NCBI GenBank assembly: GCA_028015205.1
Contig: CM051517.1
Coordinates: 57,287,455-57,351,454, forward strand
Direction: 5' to 3'
Source of the DNA: Mytilisepta virgata
Lineage: Eukaryota > Mollusca > Bivalvia > Mytilida > Mytilidae
DNA length: 64,000 bases
Each line of letters starts with the position of its first letter. The first letter of the stretch is position 1. Below, in pieces: positions 33,514 to 43,166 of this stretch. The notes under the pieces were generated by a model. The model had not been told where the DNA came from. It was given only the letters and a program-made list of their open reading frames with translations, and searched no databases. Position numbers and translations under genes: made by a program.

Positions 33514-33775
33514 ATTGATAGAAATTCTTATTCCTGTGCTCAATTCAAATTTATTTTAACTGTAAATGATTTGTAACTACCCTCTCATGTCCTTTTAATG
33601 TTTGTGTACTGTATAATTTTGTTTTCTTGTTCTACAGACAATCATTTAGCATGAGTGTGATATTACTCTTATATTATGAGTTCAAAAATTGTAATCTTTG
33701 AAATACTTGTACTGTTTGTAGATAAGGGAATACTAATTGAGGCACCCTCTTTAAATAAAGTCATTATTATTACCG

Positions 33776-34450
33776 TCTCGCATGCAGACGGGATAAGTAA
33801 TGAAAAGCTAAACAGAGGGTACCAGTCGTCAAAAAGGACCAGAATAAGTCTCCTGATTGGCCGTCCCAACATCATGAGATGGACGCATGCATGATAAACA
33901 GTCTCTGATTGGTCAGTCAACTGGCATAGCTGATCTGCGGGTGCAACTCCGTACATGATTACGGGATAGCTTCACCTAAACTAGGGAAAATCGTCACTGG
34001 CTGTACAAAATACAATATTTGTTCAGTTTACCGTAGTAATGATATAAACTTATCGCTGGGTGTCTAATAAAACACAGAATTTCATTTGTGCTTTTAGTTT
34101 GTTGCTTAAAAAGCGTGTTTCACACTGTCGTACCTGTACATCTGCATTCTATTAATAGACAAATAGCGGTCTATTTGTAGACACATTGACTGAATAAATA
34201 TTGACAATTCATTTATTTATTATTCTTGATATGTTTTGCAATAAGGTCCACTGCTAAGATTCTAAATATTATATTATGTGTATTTCCTATTACAAACTTA
34301 ACGGGCCGTGAATTAGCTGTCGTTTCCGACTGCTCCATCGGTTTATTTAAACAAAAGTAAAAAACAACTTATACTTTATGATTTAACACAATTAGAAATA
34401 CAAATATCACTTAGAATCTTCCTAATGTACTTTAAACCTTCAAGTAACCA
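33776..34450. other. no gene recognised
   Basis: Less AT-rich start (CCGTCTCGCATGCAGACGGG, a short palindrome at 33,773-33,792), otherwise nothing interpretable. Confidence 0.35.
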
Positions 34451-34454
34451 CCAC

Positions 34455-34955
34455 ATGTCTCCTGTGCCTGTCCCAAGTCAGGTCGTGGTAATTTGTTAGT
34501 CTTTGTACTTTTTATTAATAGCCTTATTGTAGTTACGTGTATGATTGTTAAATTTTACAAATTTTACCACAATCATACATTTCACAACATAAATATTGTC
34601 ATAGATATCGTCAAATGTCACACCTTACTTTCGGAAGTTAACTTTAAAGATAAAGGCTATTACATAATTTGTATGGCAATTTAAAAAAAAATCAAGTATA
34701 AAAAATTAAAATCTTTGAATATCCTTTAGTAAAAAAAGAGGCAGCCCAATAAAGCCATCAATTAAAACACATCTTTAAAAAAAAACTATGTAGTAATATA
34801 TCTATTGAAAGGTAGTAATAATACATATAATAAGGGAAAGTTTAATGTGATGACTTAACGAACATTTAATAATGAATAAAAAATAATAATATTTTTTAAT
34901 AAAAAGCTAAGAGACGGCTAGCTTTTTAGAAAAGCTATTACTTGTTATTATTATT
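34455..34955 (+). repeat. dispersed repeat, inverted paralogue of 59,870-61,380
   Basis: Blocks CCCAAGTCAGGTCGTGGTAA, ATTGTTAAATTTTACAAATT, AGGTAGTAATAATACATATA and AAGCTAAGAGACGGC recur in inverse order and orientation between 61,375 and 59,870, where two LINE 3' ends interrupt them. Confidence 0.75.
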
Positions 34956-35420
34956 ATTGATTGTACCCAAATTTTATTTTTCACTGTTGTTATCTCCCTT
35001 TCTTATGCGTCATACTATAAAATACTACATAGTTTTAGTTACTTTATATATTTATGTCTTTACACTTTGACATAAAATCAAACTTTTTACAGTTTCAATA
35101 TTTAAAATAGTTTTATAAATATTTGATGCTATTATTAACAAAAGATTGATACTTTGGCTATAGTGCAATACCGTTTAGTATTAATATTTGAAGGTATATA
35201 TATATCATTTGAACCCCCCATAATCTTGCACATTTACGCATATGCGTAGTACATTAAAAGTTTTTTTCATTTTATCACTGCATAGTAGTGATAAGCATTC
35301 TTCAAAATATCCACAGAAGGGCTCCACAGGCTGTATCAAGCAACTGACGTGTTTCTGTATATTTCATGTATCGGGCCTTTTTTCGGATTAGTTTTTCGTA
35401 TATAGTAATTAAACGACTGT
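34945..35420 (+). repeat. dispersed repeat D, copy 2
   Basis: TTGTTATCTCCCTTTCTTAT, ATACCGTTTAGTATTAATAT and CGGGCCTTTTTTCGGATTAG in the same order as at 24.4 kb. Confidence 0.75.
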
Positions 35421-35555
35421 AAATCAAGACAAGAATATTTGGATTTATCACCACTATAAACTATATCTTAGCAGAACATTATTCCGTTTTGGGTTTTTTT
35501 TTAATCAACAAATCCTCAGTGTATTAAATCATATATCCTTTATTTGAAGGGTGTT

Positions 35556-38500
35556 TTATGAGGGACCGTTCTCTAGTTGGTCCTTTAATTTATTAATGCA
35601 TGAAATGAACTCTGGTTTTGGCTTACTTAGGTTTTCAAAATGGGACTTCCATGCGGAGAAAGAAACCGAGCTATCATTTTCATTGGTTTCTTTCTCTTTT
35701 AGTTCATTTATTAACTTCCAGTATAATTTAGGGCCTTCGTCATGAAGAGTCTCAATTTTAAAAAAAAGTGTTTGTTTGAATTTTCTGTATTTGAACTTTC
35801 GAAGTTTTGTATGTTCACGGTATAATTTGTAGAAATGACCTATTACCTTTGGGTCATTAGGGTACTTTGAAAATATTTTGCCATAGTCCAGTAAATTTTT
35901 TTTGGCTACAAATAATTCAGTATCATACCACTTTTTATGTTTTTGTTTGTGAGTTTTCTTGTTTGAAAATTTCCTTCGTTTTAGAGATTTGGTCGCAGTT
36001 GATATAATTATGGTAGAAAGATTTTTTTGAAGCAGAGTCAATTGATTCATTAGTATCAAGAATGTCTGTTTCTATAAATTCAGTTAATTCCTGCTGAATT
36101 TGAGGGGATAAAATGGCTGTCTGAAAGAGATTTGGAGAATCATCTGACCATATGAAATTTGGTTTCATTACATGTGTAACTATATCATTACAAATGTTAG
36201 AATTAATACAATAATTTGCATAGAGAGACCACTCCAACAATCAGTGACAATCTGATAGTGTTGGAATAAAGTGGGATACTCTAAAATATAATATATGGTT
36301 AAGGATATTCTCCGACACAAGTGTATAATCAACTGTACTGGCACCGTTAGGTGTATAACATGTATAAGCACCAAAGGTGTCGCCTAAGGTTCTCTAATCT
36401 GATTACTTATACAGAGATCTAATAGATCTTTGCCTCTTTAGTCCAATTTAACATCTTTGCAAAGACGACAACTAATTTGCGAGTCAGCAGTATAATTGGG
36501 GTATAGTGGGGTATGATTTGAATTATCATAAGCAATAAAATCTGGCTCTGATGATACTCTGGCATTTAAATCTCCACAAAGTAATATGTCTCCTTGTTTT
36601 TTTATATAAAATAAGATCTTTTTCTATGCATTGAAGGATATCATACTCTAGATTTTTTGAGTAGGACGACACCTCTGGTGGATTATAGATAACACAAATG
36701 TATAGATTCCTATTCATGTTAAAGAAAAATCTGTCCAATTTTATCCATTGAAAATCATGGTATTTATTTTCAATAATTTTAATGGAGGATTTAATTTCTG
36801 GTTTGCATAATATTGCTAAGCCTGCAAAGTGTCTATTATTTCCTTTTGACGCAGGTCTGCATATCAAATGACAGTACATTTCTCCAATTTTATATTTTTG
36901 GCAGTTATAACTTAAATGTGTCTCTGCTAAGAAACATATATCAAATTTCTTGATAATATTTAAGAATAAGGGATCATCCATTTTGTTGTTTTGTCTGGAA
37001 ACCAAGCCCCTAACATTCCAAAAGCCCATTTTTATGGATTTGAATATCATTTTTGACATCTTGCCAAAGAGATGAATTAAAAAGGCTTTATCTAAGGTGA
37101 GTAAAAGTTTGGGGAAAAATTTAAGTGATTTTGAAAACCACTGAAAAAGACATAAAGATCAGTGGCCAGATTTATACGAATCACATAGCAAACCGGATGT
37201 TTTTTCCGTTACATTATGATTTGAAATGCAATAAACTAATGTATATGATACCATATCGAAACAAAATAGTACATGTACATTTAAATATACAAAATGATAT
37301 AATACACAGTCTCTTGCAATAAAATAAAACAATATAAGTACAGTATAAAGAATACCAACCAAAGTGCTCTTTTGCACATTAAGCAGTACCTGTATGGAAA
37401 ACTTATTTACAAGTATGTGGAACATCAGACCATCAAACAGTCTGGATACACTTGACAACATGCATGTATATAAAAAAAAATATAAGAAAAATTTGAAATC
37501 TTATCATCATGTGGAAAAGTTGTGACAGTCATCCCTGTGAGCTGAGCATACATAGAAGTATTTCCTGTCACATGCATGCTGGGGACATTGCTTATGGACT
37601 GTCATTTGATGACTTTGTGACTATATATATACCTATATGATTTGATCAATATAGATGCAGTCCTCCCCGTGACCAAAGCATACCTATAAATATATGTGAT
37701 ATGTATGCTAGGGTCACCAGGGGTCGGTGCTTAAGGACTACTGCAGATGATAATTATAATATATATATATTAATTATATGATGATAATAATAAAATAAGT
37801 ATTTAATAATAATAAATATATTCAGATATGACGTCATCAAAACTTAGATTTTTATGTACAGTCCTTCCCCTGACCAAAGCATACTTACAAATATTGCTTG
37901 TATGTATGCCAGGGTCACTAGGGGTCGGTGCTTAAGGACTATTGTACTTGAATTTATATGTACATTCCTCCCCGTGACCAAAGCATACCTACAAATATTG
38001 CTTATATGTATGCTAGGGTCACCAGGAATCGGTGCTTAAGGACTATTGTACATAACAGTTATGATAAATGTACATAACAGTTATGATAAATATTATATAT
38101 ATAAAAGAAAATAAACATGTGACATCATCATTACCTGAGTGTAGGTGTACAGTCCTCCCTGTGACAAAAGCACGCATACAAATTTTGTTTTATTTTACTG
38201 CATGCCAGGGTCACCAGGAATCGGAGCTCAAAGACTGTTGTAGATGACAGTCATTACAATCAAATCATTTCAGGAAAAAAAATGTGAACGTAAAAATATG
38301 CATGATGTCTATATATTTGTGTGTATAAAAAGCAAATATGTCCCATGTCCCACAATAAGTCCCTAAAATGGGAAAGAATCCAAAATATATTCACTGAGGA
38401 GGGGTTCTCCCCTACCCCGCCCTCTTCTATTACTGGATTTTGACCTATTTCTGCGTTGGGTTGGCAAGGGAATATAAAGGACATTGTGAATAGATTTCTA

Positions 38501-39510
38501 AAGATTGCTGGCTAGATAAGAAACCCTTTTTTGTGATAAATGAATTTTGTCATAAGTGAGTAGCTCTTTGTTTGGGTTGCCTCCCTGTAGCATGTTGCTG
38601 TGCTCACAGTAAGATATATTTGGAAAAGAATTATTCATGATCTTTTGTTTGATTAGGGCATTTAGAATTTGACCATTAGTATGACAAAGTAAATTGTCTA
38701 ACCTTGGAGTGCACAAAGATATTATTAAATGGATATTTTCCCATTTTGATTTTATGACAGACAATAATTTATCAAATTCAGTAACATATTCTTGAGGTTG
38801 ACAGGATTTTATGTCATTTGTGAAAATATGTAAAATAATAATATCTGGTGTTATATCATTGAGTTCTTTGGTATACGTATCAGCTTCTTGGTATGTGTAT
38901 TTGATGACTTTCGTTACTTTGGTCATTTCTGTCAGTTTATCCTCATTGATATGCTGTGCCGATCAACAAGACTCTAGGTTTTAGTGATGCACTACCTTCT
39001 TGTTCTTTTGTATGTACAAAGGTTTCGTGAGTGTTAATAGAGGCTGCAATGTGCGATTTTAAGGATATTATCTCATCTTGGGCCCTGTCCAGCTTTGTTG
39101 ACAAATCTTCATTTTTGGCCACTAAAGATTCAATTTCCTCATTATTTTGATGCAGTTTGATGCAGTTTGTCTAAATACTGTTCTCTCTCAGCAGAAGATG
39201 CTTTGGTAGTTTGATCAAGATGTGATTTTGTGTCTTGTAGCATCTGGGTGGTGTGTTTTGTGACTGCTCAAATTGCCCTATTGGCTTTTTCTATTTTAAT
39301 TTGTGCCTCTAGAACTTGATTTTGCTCCTTCCATTGGTGTATTATCTTCTCTAGTGCTTTAATTATGTCCGAGCGATCGGTCTTGTCTTGTTTGGGCCGA
39401 TGCTGCAGTTTTTGTGTAAATCTTTCTAATGATTCATTCACTCTAGTAATTATTTTAGTCACATTTATAATTTTAGACATTTTCATATTTATGTCTTTAC
39501 ACTTAAACAT
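35556..39510 (-). pseudogene. decayed LINE: ORF1 (coiled coil + SGNH) and ORF2 endonuclease, RT missing
   Basis: Minus strand, in order: a coiled-coil ORF1 piece (39,510-39,268; LEKIIHQWKEQNQVLEAQIK); an SGNH/GDSL-esterase piece (38,926-38,498) with IILHIFTNDIKS and the distal catalytic block YDKIHLSQKRV; an apurinic-type endonuclease (37,059-36,526) with MGFWNVRGL, FLAETHLS and FAGLAILCK; and the post-endonuclease linker (36,240-35,556) with YDTELFVAKKNLLDYGK and GPKLYWKLINELKEK. The reverse-transcriptase core is absent and several frame breaks are present. ORF1 proteins with an esterase domain are known in CR1/L2-type LINEs, so I place it there with moderate confidence. Confidence 0.8.
37640..38245 (+). 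repeat. imperfect tandem repeat, about 105-190-bp spacing
   Basis: CCTCCCCGTGACCAAAGCAT then TATGCTAGGGTCACCAGG and CGGTGCTTAAGGACTA recur near 37,660, 37,862, 37,967 and 38,152, with a diverged copy near 37,530. It sits between the ORF1 and ORF2 pieces of the LINE. Confidence 0.75.
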
Positions 39511-39740
39511 ATAATGAAAATTTTTACAATTTCAATATTTAAAAAAGTTTTATGAATATTTGATGCTATTATAAACAATTAGAAACTTTTACTTTAGTAT
39601 AATACCGTTTAGTATTAATATTTATATGAGTAATTATTTCATTTGAACCTATATGTTGGTGCACATCTGCATATTTATAATATGCACATCTACATATGAG
39701 TTTTTGAGTACGTCACTGCCCTGTGTAGTGAATTACATTA
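39480..39740 (+). repeat. dispersed repeat D, copy 3 (partial)
   Basis: ATTTATGTCTTTACACTTAA to GCACATCTACATATGAGTTT, colinear with the other copies but lacking their first 100 bp, where LINE ORF1 begins in the opposite direction. Confidence 0.65.
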
Positions 39741-39832
39741 TATTTTCATTTTTTGCATTCTTATTATTTATGACACTTCACTCCCCTTGTTTTTGATAAT
39801 ACGTGCACTTCTAATGACATTGATCAAATCAT

Positions 39833-40152
39833 TGCTGCTCATCGCTTCTCTTCTCTTGCTAATCACTGCTCTCCTCTCTTCTCAGTGACAAGCAAGCGAA
39901 GAGCATTGATGAGCAAGAGATGAGCAGCGAAGAGCAAGAGAAGAGCAGTGATTAGCAAGAGAAGAGCAGAGATTAGCAAGAGAAGAGAAGCGATGAGCAG
40001 CAATGAGCAAAGAAGAGCAAGACAAGAAAAGCGATGAGCAGCAATGAGCAACGAAGAGCAAGAGAAGAGAAGCGATGGGCGGCAATGAGCAACGAAGAGC
40101 AAGAGAAGAGAAGCGATGGTCGGCAATGAGCAACGAAGAGCAAGAGAAGACC
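39833..40152 (-). repeat. heptamer minisatellite, small copy
   Basis: GAAGAGCAAGAGAAGAGCAG- and CGATGAGCAGCAATGAGCAA-type units, mainly the inverse of the 27.6-28.9 kb array, with a switch of orientation near 39,880. It lies only 0.6 kb left of the Polinton end. Confidence 0.88.
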
Positions 40153-40514
40153 ATTAATATTTAGGTTGTAATAAGGAAGTTTCCAATGCCAAAATACTAT
40201 TTCCTGCGATATTGTCAGTCGTGGTCGTCGTAAGGATTTCCATACAGATCTCAGGCCAACCCTCCTGTGATCTGGTAGTAAGATTTTCCATATAAGGTCA
40301 GGCCATGCCTCCTGCGATCTCGCGATACCTGTCACGACTGAAAGAAAACATGCAATTTTGAAACCGACAAAAATGACAAGATGTGCAAAACAACGATTTC
40401 AACATTAATAATAAAGTAATTCTACATTTAATATGCTGGAAATTATACAGTTCAATGATATTTCAGATAAACACGACATCTTCGTTATTGCCGTAGGTAA
40501 AAGTTATTTTTTCT

Positions 40515-40695
40515 CCATTACGAGAAAACCGCCTCGGTCGTATCGTGGTAGCGTGCTTACCTCGAGTGCGGAAGGTCGCGGGTTCGATCCCCGGCCGGGT
40601 CAATCCAAATTAAGACATTAAAATTGGTATTTGCTGCTTCTCCGCCAAGCACACGGCATATAGAAGTAAGAGCAAATGACTGGTCGGCTCGGAGT
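40515..40695 (+). mobile_element. tRNA-derived SINE (family A), 3' truncated
   Basis: Full head (GCCTCGGTCGTATCGTGGTA, GGTCGCGGGTTCGATCCCCG) and body to GGTCGGCTCGGAGT, then joined to the foldback arm at about 40,695, whereas the 33-kb copy continues to the SINE tail. Confidence 0.78.
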
Positions 40696-40727
40696 ATTCG
40701 AGGTGCACCTATACCTTATTATTGATA

Positions 40728-40733
40728 GAAATT
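40728..40733 (+). repeat. Polinton target-site duplication, left
   Basis: GAAATT, identical to 56,108-56,113 and present once at the empty paralogous site 33,521-33,526. Confidence 0.95.
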
Positions 40734-41155
40734 AGTAGTATATGGGGACAGGCAAATTATCATTTGAGGTGGTGCTACCGGAAGTGACGTCAACCGGAAA
40801 TGACGTCACCGGAAGTGACGTGACCGGAACCGGAAGTGATTTTTGCGCGCATGCGCAACCGGAAGTAGTGGATTTTCCCGCCATTTCTTAACGGAAGTGA
40901 CGTAAGTCACGTGGTAGGACCCGGATGTGTGTTCTGCGCATGTTCAGGAACCGGAAGTACCCGGAAGTGGTTTGCGCAACCGGAAGTAGGGTGTTTTTTC
41001 CGCCATTTGTTGACGGAAGTGACGTAAGTCACGTGGTAGGACCCGGATGTGCCGTCTGCGCATGTTCGGGCGGAACCGGAAGTGGTTGGTGCAACCGGAA
41101 GTAGTGGATTTTCTCCATTGACGGAAGTGACGTCAGTCACGTGCTGGGACCCGAA
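40734..41155. repeat. Polinton left terminal inverted repeat
   Basis: Matches the inverse of 55,661-56,107. Packed with CCGGAAGT (ETS-type) words, about ten, interleaved with TGACGTCA/TGACGTAAGTCA (CRE/AP-1-like), CACGTG or CACGTGGT (E-box) and TTCCCGCCA/TTCCGCCA (E2F-like). The right repeat has an extra block of about 21 bp (GATCACCTGACTTCCGGTTC region). Such repeats carry the replication ends for protein-primed PolB; the motif density may also make them enhancer-like. Confidence 0.93.
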
Positions 41156-41334
41156 TGTGTAGGTGGAAGTCCAAAGAGACCTCCTCCAAGGGGGAGATAA
41201 CTTTTCCCCATAATCTCCTCTAACAATACAAGGGGAGACAAAAAAAAAGCTGATCTGCATTTAAACAAGGCTGTCAACTGTCAACATTCGAAGCAAACCA
41301 TTATGATGGCTTCAAATGCAGGCTGCATTAACTT

Positions 41335-41347
41335 TTTTTTTTTTTCT

Positions 41348-41389
<42 letters not shown>

Positions 41390-41416
41390 CTAATTTTTTT
41401 TTTTTTTTTTTTTTTT

Positions 41417-41451
<35 letters not shown>

Positions 41452-41476
41452 CTAATTTTTTTTTTTTTTTTTTTTT

Positions 41477-41524
<48 letters not shown>

Positions 41525-41551
41525 CTTTTCTACTTTTTTTTTTTTTTTTTT

Positions 41552-41585
<34 letters not shown>

Positions 41586-41598
41586 CTTTTTCTTTTGG
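41335..41598 (-). terminator. encoded A-tract after CARD-PC4, with GTTAATGCAGCC module
   Basis: Minus strand: the CARD-PC4 stop at 41,599 is followed by about 250 bp of A runs broken by AAATTTGAAA and AAATTAGAAA words, then GTTAATGCAGCC (41,321-41,332). The same arrangement follows the protease and PolB genes. The role is inferred; homopolymer lengths in assemblies are unreliable. Confidence 0.55.
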
Positions 41599-42363
41599 TT
41601 ATAAGTCTGGTCCATTTGGTTGACATTCACTGCAAAACATGGCACTTTCCACGTTCTGGTGGGTTACTGCACAAGATAAGGTTTTCCTCAACTCGGGAAC
41701 GAGTTCTGGGATGACTTTGTCCACCTCCTTTAATTTTTCGTACTGTTCAAAATCCAAACTCACTCCTTGGTCTGTCGGATGTAGCTCTTCGTCCAGAGGC
41801 GATAGAGAGTAATGGCGAACGTCTAACTTTAATTCCGGACTCTGTGCCGTGACGTACACGTTTCCACCGAGGTGTTTGTGTAGGGACGCGTATCTGTTGT
41901 GTTCCAAGTAATGAACGGCCTCGTCGATATCGTCCAAGGTATATTGGAGTTGTATCCAGCGAAACAGTGGGAAATACACTTCCATCCTCCCGTCAGTCAA
42001 GGTGATTCCCTCCTTTTCAACCTTCAGGTGTAAGCTGCCTCCCAGATGAAAGCTGGACTCTTCCGGGAAACAGATTTCCATGTCCTCTTTGTCGGGATCT
42101 GTCAAGACTCCTAGCAGATCGTCCCTCCTATTCACCATCAGGGCGTGACAAAAACCGTTAAATGCATCCGGACCTCTTCTGGGTAGTAATTGTAGTAAGG
42201 TACGGGTCCGCATCTTCCTGGTTGGTTGATGACAAATGAATTCTCTCTGGTCCTCGTCCACTATGCCTCGTTGTACCAATACATCGACTACTTCGTCTAC
42301 CGGCGTTTCGTTCACCAAAAGAACGTAATTCTTGAGCAAGGCTTGTCTGTGCTGTGGTTGCAT
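41599..42363 (-). CDS. CARD-PC4 fusion protein (254 aa), predicted cell-death/immune adaptor
   Basis: Start chosen at 42,363, 34 nt after a TATATATA box; the open frame runs 76 codons further upstream but there it only reads the promoter repeat. Residues 3-88 look like a CARD: six amphipathic helices with VDVLVQRGIVDEDQREFI, TRKMRTRTLLQLLPRRGPD and AFNGFCHAL, the last like the RG..AF..F...L helix of RAIDD/CRADD-type CARDs. Residues 105-145 and 165-220 are PC4-like modules (SPELKLDVRHY, LHPTDQGVSLDFEQY), the same pair as in the 172-aa protein of this element. A C-terminal Cys/His cluster (C231, H235, C244, C247) may bind zinc. It may be an element-captured host CARD fused to the element's own DNA-binding module. 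Family knowledge predicts homotypic CARD binding to apoptosis or innate-immune adaptors; that role is inference. The single-gene block sits next to the left repeat. Confidence 0.8.
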   Translation of the reverse strand: MQPQHRQALLKNYVLLVNETPVDEVVDVLVQRGIVDEDQREFICHQPTRKMRTRTLLQLLPRRGPDAFNGFCHALMVNRRDDLLGVLTDPDKEDMEICFPEESSFHLGGSLHLKVEKEGITLTDGRMEVYFPLFRWIQLQYTLDDIDEAVHYLEHNRYASLHKHLGGNVYVTAQSPELKLDVRHYSLSPLDEELHPTDQGVSLDFEQYEKLKEVDKVIPELVPELRKTLSCAVTHQNVESAMFCSECQPNGPDL

Positions 42364-42390
42364 CTCGACGTCTGTAACGTTCGAAGGAAT

Positions 42391-42505
42391 AAGACGATAT
42401 ATATAGCCAGAACGCGGACGTAAAAGAGAGCACCATGGGTGTCTACGATCAGGTCCGCGTCCACGACATGTTGCAACATGTCTGCATGACGTCATGAAAC
42501 ATGGC
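42391..42505 (-). promoter_or_regulatory. CARD-PC4 promoter: CRE, stem-loop and TATA, shared with PolB
   Basis: Minus strand 5' to 3': ATGACGTCAT (CRE), ACATGTTGCAACATGT (palindrome), GACGCGGACCTGATCG, CACCCATGGTG, TACGTCCGCGTTCTGGC, TATATATAT (42,397-42,405), CGTCTT. The GCGGAC/GTCCGC arms can form a stem. The whole block matches unit 4 and the TATA end of the PolB upstream array at 54,500-54,870. Confidence 0.8.
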
Positions 42506-42620
42506 GGCGCCCACGGTACGTGTCGCAACACGTCGAGTAGGTTGCATGAAACATGCTGGGGAACGAATGAGAGAGGTGGGTCACTCTGCATTTATCCAGG
42601 CTTGTGACTGGCTAGTGATA

Positions 42621-42713
42621 GGCTGCATTACCCCCCTTCTTTTTTTTTTTTTTTTTTTTTATATTTTTTTTTTTTTTTTTTTTTTTTAATTTTTTAATTT
42701 TTTTTTTTCTTTT
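42621..42713 (-). terminator. encoded A-tract after protease, with TAATGCAGCC module
   Basis: Directly after the protease stop (42,714) the minus strand is almost pure A for 75 bp, then GGGGGGTAATGCAGCC (42,621-42,636 region) and CAGTCACAAGCCTG. Same module as after PolB and CARD-PC4. Confidence 0.55.
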
Positions 42714-43166
42714 TTATATTTTTTTAACGAGTCGTAACACGAATCTATTCACAGTGTCCGTGGCCTCTTTTGGATCCTCCAATAGTCTAGTGATATCCTT
42801 CATGACATGTCCCATACTCCGATGTATCAGATAAAAAATGCAGTGCTGACCGCACACCGTTGAACCTTCTTCTTGTACCCTGACGGTGTTGTATGTCCAC
42901 ATTCGACAATGTCGATTCATGAAGTTTAGGTAAGCGATCGAATGAGGTGGTATGCCGGTAGGATCGTAGTATTCTCCCATGGAATTGGCATCGATGTATA
43001 TAGCTATCCAATGTTTTCCCTCTCGACTATCAGGATCCGTGTTCCCCACCAAGGCCGAAGGCACGTTCATCTGTCTGGGTAATCGATTTCTGGCGTACAC
43101 TCCTTTAAACACTGATCTGGTCCCCGGATGATCGTTTAAGACGCCTTCGATCTCTAAAGTGTTCAT
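42714..43166 (-). CDS. adenain-type maturation cysteine protease
   Basis: 150 residues. His-Asp-Cys triad in family order: H52 in GKHWIAIYID, D68 in EYYDPTG, and C109 in STVCGQHC with Q98 ahead of it as oxyanion residue. This is the Polinton PRO/adenovirus endopeptidase (C5-like) layout and near-complete length; in related viruses it cleaves capsid and core precursors inside the particle. The start overlaps the major capsid stop by one base (TGATG), suggesting translational coupling or simple compaction. Intact. It is followed at once by an A-tract. Confidence 0.93.
   Translation of the reverse strand: MNTLEIEGVLNDHPGTRSVFKGVYARNRLPRQMNVPSALVGNTDPDSREGKHWIAIYIDANSMGEYYDPTGIPPHSIAYLNFMNRHCRMWTYNTVRVQEEGSTVCGQHCIFYLIHRSMGHVMKDITRLLEDPKEATDTVNRFVLRLVKKI

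Larger units (their letters stand above)
32795..33775 (+). repeat. composite repeat, paralogue of the Polinton insertion locus (empty site)
   Basis: In order: TTTCCAATGCCAAAATACTA, SINE A, a short foldback, then CCTATACCTTATTATTGATA and GAAATTCTTATTCCTGTGCT, continuing to TAAATAAAGTCATTATTATT. The Polinton flanks show the same sequence interrupted exactly at GAAATT (33,521-33,526 here), which appears once here and twice around the Polinton. Confidence 0.9.
40165..40733 (+). repeat. left half of the composite repeat disrupted by the Polinton
   Basis: TTTCCAATGCCAAAATACTA, GTCAGTCGTGGTCGTCGT, truncated SINE A (40,515-40,695), then the foldback right arm and TTATTGATAGAAATT. Colinear with 32,795-33,526; the right half resumes at 56,108. 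Confidence 0.88.

Noticed and set aside
41346..41645. Lys-rich 99-codon minus-strand frame
   Set aside because: Translation of the poly-A tract.
42364..42591. 76-codon upstream extension of the CARD-PC4 frame
   Set aside because: It reads through the CRE, stem-loop and TATA of the promoter block shared with PolB, and lies upstream of the TATA box.
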